Shown piece after piece: positions 35,474-44,461 of a stretch of 64,000 nt of DNA. The position numbers were made by a program, and so were the translations under genes. Position 1 is the stretch's first letter. Every line of letters begins with the position of its first letter. The notes beneath the pieces are model-generated. The model searched no databases, was not told the DNA's origin, and worked only from the letters and a program-made list of their open reading frames with translations. Where the stretch lies: the NCBI GenBank assembly GCA_016711805.1, contig JADJSH010000012.1, positions 1 through 64,000 of the forward strand, in the 5' to 3' direction. This DNA comes from Bacteroidota bacterium. GTDB lineage: Bacteria > Bacteroidota > Bacteroidia > B-17B0 > Aurantibacillaceae.

Positions 35474-36610
35474 TTAGAAAGCTTGTTTTTTAACAAATGT
35501 CTTCCAAATATTTGTCATAGAATAAGCGGCAAGAAGTATGATATATGGAAACACATGTAATGTGTGACGTTCGCTCCATTCATTAAAAATTAAGCCTACC
35601 ATTAAGGCATTTAAAAGAATTATTACTGAAAAAGTGATTAAGAAATAATAAATCGCTTTTTGTTTTTTATAAGAAAAATATATGGCGAGTAATGCAAATG
35701 GATATAAAAAATGGTGACTTACGTTAATGGTATTATGAAAATTAGAATAGTAAGGACGCGTTGTTAAAAAGAACGAATTTAGTTTTTGGATAAATAATGA
35801 TAAAAGTGTTTTTAAATCTTTATGTTCTACAATAAACTGATAGCAGTTGAAAAGTGTATAACTTCCTGGAGCTAATTCAGGTGATGACCAGCTTGGGAAA
35901 CCATAATAAATAGAACCATTTGAAATGTATTTTGAAAAATCGTGGTAAGGCAATTGAAAGAAAAACATAATGCCAATGAATAATAGCAAGAGAGCGGAGG
36001 AGCCTAACCATAAAATTTGTTTTTTAGTGAATCTTTTTTCGAGATACAACTTAAGTAACAAAACACAAATGACTGTAAAAATGCCTGAAGGTCTTGCGAG
36101 GATAACAACTAGAGCCAGAAGAGATATTTTTAACGCTCTGTATTTTATATAATCAAATAGAGAAACATAAGCGAAGAGTAAACTCATGGCAACAAAAAAT
36201 GTCTCGGAAAATAAATTGAATTGCCAGTACTGAATTAAAGGACTCACACACATCATTACTAACCATAAATAGGAAGTTTCGTAATTAATATAGCTTGAAA
36301 TCAGTTTATGAAACTTATAATAAGCAAATAAACTTAATAAATAGGTGCTCATGAAAATAAGCAGAGTAGGTGCTTTTATAAAAACAAAAAATGCTAAGTA
36401 AGATACATACGAAATATAAAAAGTTTGATATTGTGTAGAGTTTATAAAATCGCCATGTGCTAAATAAGTAGCTCGCGATAAATATTTGTCCCCTTCGTTT
36501 ACAGTGTTAAATCCAAATTTAAAATATAAGGCCATTAGCACACAAGTGTGAATAATAGCTAGTATTATCCAAAAAAAATAAGGATGAGAAATTAATTTTT
36601 TAGCGCTCAT
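35474..36610 (-). CDS. Polytopic membrane protein, glycosyltransferase (GT-C)-like
   Basis: A 378-residue protein with roughly nine to ten hydrophobic segments. The first periplasmic loop carries an acidic motif (NTVNEGDKYLSRA), as in GT-C glycosyltransferases that use polyprenyl-phosphate sugars. SPLIQYWQFNLFSETFFVAMSLL and LALVVILARPSGIF also fit this kind of enzyme. It could glycosylate a lipid or protein at the periplasmic face. Its ATG overlaps the stop of the transglutaminase-like gene upstream, so they are co-translated. The class call is moderate; donor and acceptor are unknown. Confidence 0.6.
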   Translation of the reverse strand: MSAKKLISHPYFFWIILAIIHTCVLMALYFKFGFNTVNEGDKYLSRATYLAHGDFINSTQYQTFYISYVSYLAFFVFIKAPTLLIFMSTYLLSLFAYYKFHKLISSYINYETSYLWLVMMCVSPLIQYWQFNLFSETFFVAMSLLFAYVSLFDYIKYRALKISLLALVVILARPSGIFTVICVLLLKLYLEKRFTKKQILWLGSSALLLLFIGIMFFFQLPYHDFSKYISNGSIYYGFPSWSSPELAPGSYTLFNCYQFIVEHKDLKTLLSLFIQKLNSFFLTTRPYYSNFHNTINVSHHFLYPFALLAIYFSYKKQKAIYYFLITFSVIILLNALMVGLIFNEWSERHTLHVFPYIILLAAYSMTNIWKTFVKKQAF

Positions 36611-37884
36611 CTTTTGCCGTTTGACTTTAAAATAATGAATGTTATTAGCCAGTATATCGAGAAAGCAACTAAGGCGAGTAAAATCATTTGTTTTTTATAA
36701 AATTTCGCATTTGAAATTGAGTCTGCATTTGAATAGACTGCAAATGTTGATCGCTTGGAGATATATCGTTTTATTTTTTCGGAAGAGTTGTAAAGTTTTT
36801 TGTCAAATTGAGAGGCATAGTAATACACAAAATTGATATTGGAATTAAAGTAGTTGTTGTAAAATGAATTTGTATAATCATATTCTGATTTTTCAATACT
36901 GTCGTTTTTAAAACTTGAAACTAGGATGTCGTTTGAATGTAATTGATGTAAGTTGTAAAAATCAATGGAGTTTAAATAATGTCCACTTTTAGTTTGCAGT
37001 GATAAGGTATTCGACATTAAGTCTACAAAAATCCATTGATTTAATTCTTTAATATAACATTCATTAATGTTATGGCCAGCACTTAAAATGCCATTGGCTT
37101 CTCCTTTTACCCAAACAGAACGAGTTGTAATGCCTGCGGTATTTGCAAAAAAAGAAAAAATATTGGTATAACTGCCGCACCAAATTTCTGATTTACCTTG
37201 TTGTGCCAATGTAAATTGCTTTAACGGACTATATATGTCCATACTATCATTAGGTGTACCTAATTGCTGATGGATTTTTTTGTAAATATAACTACCTATT
37301 TTTTGGATTTTTGAAACAGAATTTTCTGATGGAATGACCTTCATGCTATCTAACAAAATTTGTTTGGCTATTAAAATTTCTTTGTCGGTTGTGTATTCTG
37401 ATGATTGAGCCCAATGATTAATTGAATATGATTTTTTATCTTGAATAGGAAAGGACACTTGCATTAATTCAACATCTGAAGTCCTTGTTCTTCCCTTTTT
37501 TTTGTATGATGCCTCCGATACATAATTTAGACGAATGTGAATAGTAGAATCTTTTCCATTTATTTTTTTCAATTGATAGTCTTTAATTCCTTCTAGTAAT
37601 TTAATCACAGGATTGCCTTTGCAAGTATAGCTTGTTGAATCTGGCAATTGAATTTTCCATACAGCACCGTTTTGTTCTTGAGAAAAATACAGAGCTAAGC
37701 TATCACTTCCATTAAAACGTGTTTTGGTTATGCTTTGTAATTCAGATGGTTGATATAATTGCTTGTAGTTTAGATATTCTGTATAAGCGTAACCATTATC
37801 TCTATTTTTATAAATTACTATATTAACAATAAGTAAAACTAAAAAGATAATGCCATTAAAAATGTGTAAACGCTTATAATTCAT
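36607..37884 (-). CDS. Membrane-anchored transglutaminase-like protein
   Basis: A 425-residue protein with an N-terminal membrane helix (about residues 8-26), a large extracytoplasmic part, and a second helix near the C-terminus (MILLALVAFSIYWLITFII). The transglutaminase-like triad is present: Cys236 in EIWCGSYT, His271 in SAGHNINE and Asp288 in FVDLMSN, each in a family-like setting (GITTRSVWVKGEA lies between). Members may be peptidases or cross-linking enzymes. The stop overlaps the start of the GT-C-like gene by four bases. A functional link, such as processing a glycosylated surface polymer, is inference only. Confidence 0.72.
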   Translation of the reverse strand: MNYKRLHIFNGIIFLVLLIVNIVIYKNRDNGYAYTEYLNYKQLYQPSELQSITKTRFNGSDSLALYFSQEQNGAVWKIQLPDSTSYTCKGNPVIKLLEGIKDYQLKKINGKDSTIHIRLNYVSEASYKKKGRTRTSDVELMQVSFPIQDKKSYSINHWAQSSEYTTDKEILIAKQILLDSMKVIPSENSVSKIQKIGSYIYKKIHQQLGTPNDSMDIYSPLKQFTLAQQGKSEIWCGSYTNIFSFFANTAGITTRSVWVKGEANGILSAGHNINECYIKELNQWIFVDLMSNTLSLQTKSGHYLNSIDFYNLHQLHSNDILVSSFKNDSIEKSEYDYTNSFYNNYFNSNINFVYYYASQFDKKLYNSSEKIKRYISKRSTFAVYSNADSISNAKFYKKQMILLALVAFSIYWLITFIILKSNGKR

Positions 37885-37962
37885 TTAAAGGTATAGTTGT
37901 TTAAAAATACAATTTTTTTGAATACTGTAGAATGCCACATTTTCATATATTTACGCTATTAA

Positions 37963-38766
37963 ATGAGTATCAAAAAACATATACCCAATGCCATTACATG
38001 CTGCAATTTATTATGTGGTTGTTTAGCTATTGTGCAAGCCTTTGAAGGTAATTTAGTTTATTCTGCATACTTAGTTGGCTTAGCGGCTATCTTCGACTTT
38101 TTTGACGGTTTTGCAGCGAGAATGCTAAAGGTTAGTTCTCCCATTGGTAAGGATTTAGATAGTCTAGCAGACATGGTCACTTTTGGTGTGGTGCCAGGGA
38201 TTGTAATGTTTAAACTTTTGCAAATTAACGAGTTTAGTTACGAAAATGCGGTATATTCTTTTCAGTTTATAGGAGGAATAGAGTATTTAGCTTTTACAAT
38301 TCCAATATTTTCTGCCATTCGTTTGGCGAAATTTAATAATGATATTCGACAATCTGATTCATTTATAGGTGTTCCAACACCAGCAAATGCGATACTTATC
38401 GGAAGTTTGGCACTAATCATTTTGCCATTTATAAAAAAGCAATTCTATAATTTGTCAAATCAATCTAATGAAAATTTTATTGATGTTACTACGCCAGGCG
38501 AATTAGTAGATAGATTGTTTTTTATTCACTGTATGTTGCTATTTATTACATTAATTTTTAGTTTTCTTCTAGTCTCTGAACTACCACTTTTCGCGCTCAA
38601 ATTCAAACATTTTAAGTGGAAGGATAACGAAATTCGTTTTGTGTTTTTAGGCTTGAGTTTAGTGATGTTAGTTGCACTTCAATTTATTGGAATTCCTTTA
38701 ATTATTATTCTATACATCTTAATGAGTGTGATTAGTAATTTGACTAAGAAAAAGCTTGCTTCTTAA
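37963..38766 (+). CDS. pssA: CDP-diacylglycerol--serine O-phosphatidyltransferase
   Basis: A CDP-alcohol phosphatidyltransferase of 267 residues making phosphatidylserine, the precursor of phosphatidylethanolamine. The catalytic motif is complete: Asp45, Asp48-Gly49, Ala52-Arg53, Gly62, Asp66 and Asp70 (DFFDGFAARML, SPIGKDLDSLAD). IPNAITCCNLLCGCLAI at the N-terminus is typical of the PssA branch. About seven membrane helices follow. It is divergent from the transglutaminase-like gene; a near-consensus box TATATTTAC lies just before the ATG. Confidence 0.93.
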   Translation: MSIKKHIPNAITCCNLLCGCLAIVQAFEGNLVYSAYLVGLAAIFDFFDGFAARMLKVSSPIGKDLDSLADMVTFGVVPGIVMFKLLQINEFSYENAVYSFQFIGGIEYLAFTIPIFSAIRLAKFNNDIRQSDSFIGVPTPANAILIGSLALIILPFIKKQFYNLSNQSNENFIDVTTPGELVDRLFFIHCMLLFITLIFSFLLVSELPLFALKFKHFKWKDNEIRFVFLGLSLVMLVALQFIGIPLIIILYILMSVISNLTKKKLAS

Positions 38767-38849
38767 ATTTTCCTAAAATTCTATATAAACGACTAATTTT
38801 CGTCATAAGCGGTAGGTTTGTTCTTGCTTTATATTCCTATTTTTAGTTC

Positions 38850-39509
38850 GTGATAAAACTACAGCAAATTCGTAAATCTTATAAATTGAATAATACCTCT
38901 TTTGAAGTATTAAAGGGTATTGACATGCATGTCAAAGAAGGAGAATTTGTTTCCATTATGGGTTCTTCTGGTTCAGGTAAATCAACTCTTTTAAATATTT
39001 TAGGAATTTTAGATAATTACGATTCGGGCACTTATACTTTAAATAATACCTTGATTAAAGATTTGTCGCAAACTAAAGCAGCACATTTACGAAATCAGTT
39101 TTTAGGTTTTGTATTTCAATCTTTTAATTTATTGTCTTTTAAAAACGCGATGGAAAATGTGGCTTTGCCATTGTATTACCAAAAAGTATCTCGCAAAGAA
39201 CGTAACATTAAAGCATTAGAATATTTAGACAGGGTTGGATTAAAAGATTGGGCACATCATTTACCAAGTGAAATGAGCGGAGGGCAAAAACAGCGCGTTG
39301 CCATTGCACGTGCTTTGATAGGAAATCCTAAAGTTATTTTTGCAGATGAACCAACGGGTGCCTTAGATTCTCAAACGTCGATTGAAGTGATGGATATTTT
39401 TAAAGAAATTAATAAACAAGGAAAAACAATCGTCATAGTAACCCACGAAAATGATATTGCAGCCTTAACAGATAGAACGATTAGATTAAAAGACGGATTG
39501 ATAATTTAA
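38850..39509 (+). CDS. ABC transporter ATP-binding protein, MacB/LolD type
   Basis: A 219-residue ATPase from a GTG start. Walker A GSSGSGKST, Q loop VFQSFNLL, signature MSGGQKQRVAIARAL, Walker B VIFADEPTGAL and switch VTHEND are all present. The stand-alone ATPase followed by FtsX/MacB-type permeases and a HlyD-type adaptor marks an efflux or lipoprotein-handling exporter of the MacAB class. A hairpin of TGATTTAAG (39516-39524) and CTTAAATCA (39544-39552) lies in the gap before the first permease and may be a degraded repeat or an mRNA processing site. Confidence 0.93.
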   Translation: MIKLQQIRKSYKLNNTSFEVLKGIDMHVKEGEFVSIMGSSGSGKSTLLNILGILDNYDSGTYTLNNTLIKDLSQTKAAHLRNQFLGFVFQSFNLLSFKNAMENVALPLYYQKVSRKERNIKALEYLDRVGLKDWAHHLPSEMSGGQKQRVAIARALIGNPKVIFADEPTGALDSQTSIEVMDIFKEINKQGKTIVIVTHENDIAALTDRTIRLKDGLII

Positions 39510-39575
39510 GAGGGGTGATTTAAGAAGTGCAAAATTCATAAATCTTAAATCATACTTCTGAAATCTTACATAAAA

Positions 39576-40805
39576 ATGTTTGACTTAGATAAGTGGCAAG
39601 AAATATTAGGAACCATTAAAAAAAACAAACTCCGTACATTTTTAACGGCGTTTAGCGTAGCGTGGGGAATTTTTATTTTAATTGTTTTATTAGCTGCTGG
39701 TCAAGGGTTAAGAAATGGTGCTCAATCACAATTTGGAAATGATGCTCAAAATAGTATTTGGATTGATGGCGGCCAAACCAGCATGGCTTATGAAGGGTAC
39801 AAACCCGGAAGAAATATTCAATTAACCAATGAAGATTTTTATCAGGTAAAAAATAAAACAGAGGGTATTGAATATGCCTCCGCTGTCTACGATGGGAGAG
39901 GCTCAAAAACATTATCGTATAAAAATGAACATGCGGCGTTTACGGTTAGGTCATGTGCCCCTGATCATCGTTTTTTAGAAAATGCCAAAATAATTAAAGG
40001 ACGTTTTATCAATGAAATGGATTTTAATGAGCACCGTAAAGTATGTGCGATTGGTTTTCCAGTGCAACAAGTTTTATTTAAAGATGAGGATCCGATTAAT
40101 AAATTAATTGATGTGTCGGGCACCATGTTTAAAGTGGTAGGTGTTTTTAATGATGCCGGAAAAGGGGATAACGATCGTATTTATATTCCGTTATTAACTG
40201 CTCAGCGTATTTATAACGGTAAAGATAATGTTGGTTTTATGTGGGTTACTACAGGTACTTTGAGTCCTCAACAAAACCAAAAAGTAGCAGATGAAATTAG
40301 AAGTAATTTGGCGAAAAAATTTCATTTTAATCCACTTGATTTAAATGCGGTTGGTGTATTTAATAATAATGATGAGTTTCAACGAGTTATGGGAATGTTA
40401 GATGGTATTAAATGGTTTGTATTTTTTATTGGTGTATTAACTTTAATAGCTGGGGTAGTTGGTGTGAGTAATATTATGATGATTGTAGTTAAAGAACGTA
40501 CTAAAGAAATTGGTGTTCGTAAAGCATTGGGTGCCTCGCCTTGGTCTATTGTTTCTTTAATTATTCAGGAATCGGTATTTATAACATTTGTTGCTGGCTA
40601 CATTGGATTAATGTTAGGTATTGGAGTTGTTGAATTAATAAAACATTTTAAATTGGAGGGAGATTTTTTTAAAAACCCAGATGTAGATTTAAGTATTGCT
40701 ATAACTGCAGTTGTATTAATTGTCGTAGCAGGCGCTTTGGCTGGATTATTTCCTGCATTAAAAGCAGCAAGAGTAGAACCCATAACCGCTTTAAGAGAAA
40801 ATTAA
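39576..40805 (+). CDS. ABC transporter permease 1, MacB/FtsX type
   Basis: A 409-residue permease: N-terminal helix (KLRTFLTAFSVAWGIFILIVLL), a large periplasmic MacB core domain (residues about 45-275), and three C-terminal helices in an FtsX domain with VKERTKEIGVRKALGASPW and LFPALKAARVEPITALREN. It is intact and serves as a comparison for the second permease, which has the same architecture but an internal stop codon. Its TAA is followed one base later by the next gene. Confidence 0.92.
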   Translation: MFDLDKWQEILGTIKKNKLRTFLTAFSVAWGIFILIVLLAAGQGLRNGAQSQFGNDAQNSIWIDGGQTSMAYEGYKPGRNIQLTNEDFYQVKNKTEGIEYASAVYDGRGSKTLSYKNEHAAFTVRSCAPDHRFLENAKIIKGRFINEMDFNEHRKVCAIGFPVQQVLFKDEDPINKLIDVSGTMFKVVGVFNDAGKGDNDRIYIPLLTAQRIYNGKDNVGFMWVTTGTLSPQQNQKVADEIRSNLAKKFHFNPLDLNAVGVFNNNDEFQRVMGMLDGIKWFVFFIGVLTLIAGVVGVSNIMMIVVKERTKEIGVRKALGASPWSIVSLIIQESVFITFVAGYIGLMLGIGVVELIKHFKLEGDFFKNPDVDLSIAITAVVLIVVAGALAGLFPALKAARVEPITALREN

Positions 40806-40806
40806 T

Positions 40807-41562
40807 TTGATATTTGAACGAGATAATTGGCAAGAAATTTTCGCAACGATTCGTAAAAATAAATTACGAACCTTTCTTACTATGCTCGGTGTTTTCTGGG
40901 GAATATTTATGTTAGTGATTATGTTAGGCGCAGGAAATGGTTTGCGAAACGGCGTATTGAAAGAATTTGCAGGAACCGCCACTAATAGTTTTTATATATG
41001 GGCACAGCGAACTTCAAAGGCTTATAAAGGTATGCAACCTAATAGAAGCTTTAATTATACTACTGTTGATACTGAGAGATTGAAACTATTGCCCGAATTG
41101 GAAGTTGTTTCTCCAATAAATCAATTAGGCGGGCACGAAGGAACAAACAATGTAATTAGGGGGTTAAAAACCGCTGCTTGTGAAATTCAAGCATGCTATC
41201 CTAATATCGCGAAAATTTCAAATATAAAGATGAAGGATGGTCGTTTTGTAAATGAAATGGATATCAACGAAAAAAGAAAAATTTGTGTGATTGGTCCTCG
41301 CGTTGTGGAAATGTTATATAAAAAAGACGAAAAAGTAATCGGTACATACATTAGAGTAAATGGCGTTTATTTTATGGTGGTTGGTGTGACAGTTGTTACA
41401 CAAGGTGGTAATGATGGCAGAGAGCAGGCACAGCGAATTAATATTCCGTATAGTACGTTTCAAAATGCCTTTAATTATGGTAATGTAGTTGGTTGGTTTG
41501 CAATTAAAGCAAAAGATAATGTTTCAGCAGAAGAGGCAGAAAAACATGTCATGTCTATTTAA
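40807..41562 (+). CDS. ABC transporter permease 2, N-terminal fragment (in-frame stop)
   Basis: These 251 residues start at TTG with IFERDNWQEIFATIRKNKLRTFLTMLGVFWGIF and cover the first membrane helix and MacB core domain (FVNEMDINEKRKICVIGPRV, GNDGREQAQRINIP). The frame ends at TAA (41560-41562) after KHVMSI, where homologues continue with a leucine or similar residue. Downstream, the same frame resumes at once as KERHKIAPNDLKAIGHVN, so only one codon is altered. If the stop is real, the core domain lacks its FtsX helices and could not form a transporter subunit. Confidence 0.8.
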   Translation: MIFERDNWQEIFATIRKNKLRTFLTMLGVFWGIFMLVIMLGAGNGLRNGVLKEFAGTATNSFYIWAQRTSKAYKGMQPNRSFNYTTVDTERLKLLPELEVVSPINQLGGHEGTNNVIRGLKTAACEIQACYPNIAKISNIKMKDGRFVNEMDINEKRKICVIGPRVVEMLYKKDEKVIGTYIRVNGVYFMVVGVTVVTQGGNDGREQAQRINIPYSTFQNAFNYGNVVGWFAIKAKDNVSAEEAEKHVMSI

Positions 41563-41592
41563 AAAGAGCGTCATAAAATCGCACCAAATGAT

Positions 41593-42060
41593 TTGAAGGC
41601 AATTGGCCACGTTAATTTAGCTGTTGAGTATAAAAAATTGAATGGATTATTTATTGGTATAGAAGTGTTAGTGTGGATTGTTGGTATTGGAACTTTATTA
41701 GCTGGCGTTATTGGCATTAGTAATATTATGTTGATTGTTGTAAAAGAACGCACTAAAGAAATAGGTGTAAAGCGCGCTTTGGGCGCTGTGCCTGCTCAAA
41801 TTATTGGACAAATAGTTTTAGAGGCTATCTTTTTAACGTCTATTTCAGGTTATTTTGGTTTGGTAATTGGGATTGGATTATTGGAAGCATTAGATTCAGC
41901 GATTGGTAATTCGGGAGAAATGTTTACAAACCCAACAGTTGATTTATCAGTAGCGATAAAAGCATTAAGTGTATTAATTTTAAGCGGGGCGTTTGCGGGA
42001 TTAATTCCAGCAAGTAAAGCAGTAGCTATTAAACCAGTAGAAGCATTAAGAACGGAGTAA
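41593..42060 (+). CDS. ABC transporter permease 2, C-terminal fragment
   Basis: These 155 residues continue the preceding fragment in the same reading frame after the TAA. They hold the rest of the core domain and the three FtsX helices (GIEVLVWIVGIGTLLAGVIGISN, VVKERTKEIGVKRALGAVP, GLIPASKAVAIKPVEALRTE). The listed ATG is just the first methionine after the stop; sequence from 41563 (KERHKIAP) is already coding. Together the two parts give about 417 residues, like permease 1. Confidence 0.78.
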   Translation: MKAIGHVNLAVEYKKLNGLFIGIEVLVWIVGIGTLLAGVIGISNIMLIVVKERTKEIGVKRALGAVPAQIIGQIVLEAIFLTSISGYFGLVIGIGLLEALDSAIGNSGEMFTNPTVDLSVAIKALSVLILSGAFAGLIPASKAVAIKPVEALRTE

Positions 42061-42114
42061 TTAGTCAATTAGAAAATGAGACGATTAGATAATTAAAAAA
42101 ACAAACTAATATAT

Positions 42115-42157
42115 AACTTCGCGAACTCTGCGAAAAAACTTTGCGTCTTTGCGGTTA
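42115..42157. repeat. Half copy of the AACCGCAAAG inverted-repeat element
   Basis: AACTTCGCGAACTCTGCG is followed by ACTTTGCGTCTTTGCGGTTA (42138-42157), which matches the right end of the elements near 24 kb. No left arm was found. It sits within the exporter operon between permease 2 and the adaptor gene. Confidence 0.55.
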
Positions 42158-42173
42158 GACAAAAAACAAAACT

Positions 42174-43277
42174 ATGATAAAAAAAATAATTAAAATCACG
42201 TTACTAGTTGCCTTTATAGGCTTAATTTTTTGGACATTTTATTTCTTATATAATAAATCTCAAAAACCACCTGAGGTATTTAAAACAACCACAGCCTTTG
42301 ATACGTCTATTGTAAAAAAGACAGTAGCTACCGGTTCTGTTACACCTCGTAAAGAAGTTAACATGAAATCACAAGTAAGTGGTATCATCGAGAAATTATA
42401 TATTGTTGCAGGTCAACAAGTAAAGCAAGGCGATGTGATAGCGAAAATAAAAATCGTTCCTAATATGTTGAATTTAGCAAATGCTGAAAACCGAATTAGT
42501 GCAGCTCAAGTAAACTACGATAATTCAAAATTGGATTATGATAGAAATAAAGTGTTATTTGATCAAAGTGTAATTTCAAAAGCCGATATGCAAGCAGTTG
42601 AATTAAGAGTGAATTCTAATAAAGTAGAATTAGAGGCAGCGATTAATCAATTGCAAATTATTAAAGAAGGCGCTTCTAAAACTGCAGGTTCTACAAGCAA
42701 TACATTTGTGAAGGCAACGATTACAGGCATGGTATTAGATGTTCCTGTTAAAGAAGGAGGACAAGTCATCGAGAGTAATACCTTTAATGAAGGAACAACG
42801 ATTGCATCTGTTGCTAATATGGGTGAAATGATTTTTGAAGGGAAATTGGATGAAAGCGAAGTAGGAAAAGTACACGAAAACATGGATATCGTTTTAACCA
42901 TTGGCGCTATTGATAAAGAAAGTTTTAATGCTAAATTAGAATATATTGCACCAAAAGGGATTACCGAAAATGGAGCTATTCAATTTTTAATTAGAGCATC
43001 CATTGATAAAACTAATTCATCGTTTTTACGCGCTGGTTATAGCGCTAACGCTGATATCATTTTATCTAAAAAAGATAAGGTAATGGCAATTCCTGAAAGT
43101 GTTTTACAATTTGATAAAGAAAAACCTTTTGTGGAAGTTGAAAAAGGAAATCAGATATTTGAAAAACGTTTTGTAAAAACTGGATTATCGGATGGAATTA
43201 ATATTGAAATATTAGAAGGAATTCAAAAAACTGATAAATTAAAAATGCCTCAGTTAGCAGAGGAACCAAAAGAGTAG
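42174..43277 (+). CDS. Periplasmic adaptor (HlyD/MacA-like) of the ABC exporter
   Basis: A 367-residue membrane-fusion protein: N-terminal membrane anchor (residues 6-26), a lipoyl-like half motif (NMKSQVSGIIEKLYIVAGQQVKQGDVIAKI), a helical hairpin (NRISAAQVNYDNSKLDYDRN onward, about residues 105-160), then second lipoyl half (TGMVLDVPVKEGGQV) and beta-barrel domain. It bridges inner-membrane permeases to an outer-membrane TolC-type channel, not encoded here. It follows permease 2 after 113 bases that contain a half repeat element. Confidence 0.9.
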   Translation: MIKKIIKITLLVAFIGLIFWTFYFLYNKSQKPPEVFKTTTAFDTSIVKKTVATGSVTPRKEVNMKSQVSGIIEKLYIVAGQQVKQGDVIAKIKIVPNMLNLANAENRISAAQVNYDNSKLDYDRNKVLFDQSVISKADMQAVELRVNSNKVELEAAINQLQIIKEGASKTAGSTSNTFVKATITGMVLDVPVKEGGQVIESNTFNEGTTIASVANMGEMIFEGKLDESEVGKVHENMDIVLTIGAIDKESFNAKLEYIAPKGITENGAIQFLIRASIDKTNSSFLRAGYSANADIILSKKDKVMAIPESVLQFDKEKPFVEVEKGNQIFEKRFVKTGLSDGINIEILEGIQKTDKLKMPQLAEEPKE

Positions 43278-43282
43278 TTTCT

Positions 43283-44461
43283 TTATTTGTTCAAAGTTAA
43301 AGCTGCTTCAATACAATAAGCAATATCTATTGGGTAATGATTGGTTCCTTTATTTGCTCTCCGTTTTCTGCCTAATCGTGTAATGATTAGTTTTTTTTCA
43401 GGAACACAAATTACATATTGACCTAACATGCCTTGCATATAAAAAACTGTCATACCTTTATATCCGGTTAACCACCATGCATATCCGTAAGTATGATTTG
43501 GTTTACAATCCTCTTCATTACAATTAAAAGGGGAAATAGAATTGCGCACATAATTACTATCTAATAGTTGTTTGCCATTCCAATTTCCCAAGTGCATGTA
43601 TAGTTTACCCATCCGGGCAAAATCTTTTGCATTGCTATTAATACAACAAAAGGCTTTTTCTAAACCATCTTTAGTGTCTAAACTCCAATAAGCACTTTGC
43701 TCACAGTTTAGTGGTGTCCATAATTTTTCGCTTAAATAAGTGGATAAAGGTTTTTTAGTTGCTTTGGCAATGCAATAACCAAGTAGGGCAGTGTTGCCAC
43801 TTAAATATTTGTAAACTGTACCTGGTTCACTGGCCATTTTATTATATTGAGTAGATGCTTTCAATAAATCCGTTCCGTAATAGCCTTCGGCTGGATACGA
43901 GAATGGATTGGCATAGCTCTCGTCAAAATCTATTCCAGACGACATGGTTACTAAATGTTGTAAGGTTATTTTTGAACGCCAATCATTTTTAAATTCAGGA
44001 ATGTATTTACTAACAGGTTCATTTACACTTTTTATAAATCCATCTTGAATAGCAAATCCTAACAATGCACCTGTATAAGATTTTGCCATACTAAATGAAT
44101 TGGTGTGCGATGTGTCGCTATAATGATCCCAATATTGTTCATGAATTAATGTGTCGTTTTTAATAACAACAAACGCATGAACTTCTACTTCTTTAAATTT
44201 GTTTTCTAAATCGTTAGAAAGTTTCCCTGTGTTATAGTCTTTGGAAATTGGCCATGGTTGAGGGTTTGAGGCTGCAATTTTTCGGTTTTCAAAAATTTGA
44301 TATTCAGTTGAGCTTGGGCCGCTTTTGCCTTGAAGATAGGTTGTTCCAATAGCTTTATATAAATACCATCTTCCAGAAAAAATGATAATTGCGTTAATGA
44401 CTAAAAAAATAACCAGAACCGTAATTGATAAATATTTAATTATTTTTTTTAGAATTTTCAT
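43283..44461 (-). CDS. Serine hydrolase of the beta-lactamase (class C/PBP) family
   Basis: A 392-residue protein with an N-terminal membrane anchor (about residues 8-28) and the penicillin-recognising fold. The catalytic SxxK is Ser124-Met-Ala-Lys127 (FSMAKSYTGALLG), the YxN-type motif is KYLSGNTALL, and the region of the third motif reads FYMQGMLGQYV. SSGIDFDESYANPFS supports the class C/esterase side of the family. It likely acts in the periplasm on peptidoglycan, esters or small amides; antibiotic resistance should not be assumed. The ATG overlaps the lipB stop by four bases. Confidence 0.85.
   Translation of the reverse strand: MKILKKIIKYLSITVLVIFLVINAIIIFSGRWYLYKAIGTTYLQGKSGPSSTEYQIFENRKIAASNPQPWPISKDYNTGKLSNDLENKFKEVEVHAFVVIKNDTLIHEQYWDHYSDTSHTNSFSMAKSYTGALLGFAIQDGFIKSVNEPVSKYIPEFKNDWRSKITLQHLVTMSSGIDFDESYANPFSYPAEGYYGTDLLKASTQYNKMASEPGTVYKYLSGNTALLGYCIAKATKKPLSTYLSEKLWTPLNCEQSAYWSLDTKDGLEKAFCCINSNAKDFARMGKLYMHLGNWNGKQLLDSNYVRNSISPFNCNEEDCKPNHTYGYAWWLTGYKGMTVFYMQGMLGQYVICVPEKKLIITRLGRKRRANKGTNHYPIDIAYCIEAALTLNK

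Noticed and set aside
43283..44461. Antibiotic-resistance beta-lactamase
   Set aside because: SxxK and YLSGN place it in the broad serine hydrolase/PBP family, but its setting next to lipB and its membrane anchor give no support for drug resistance.
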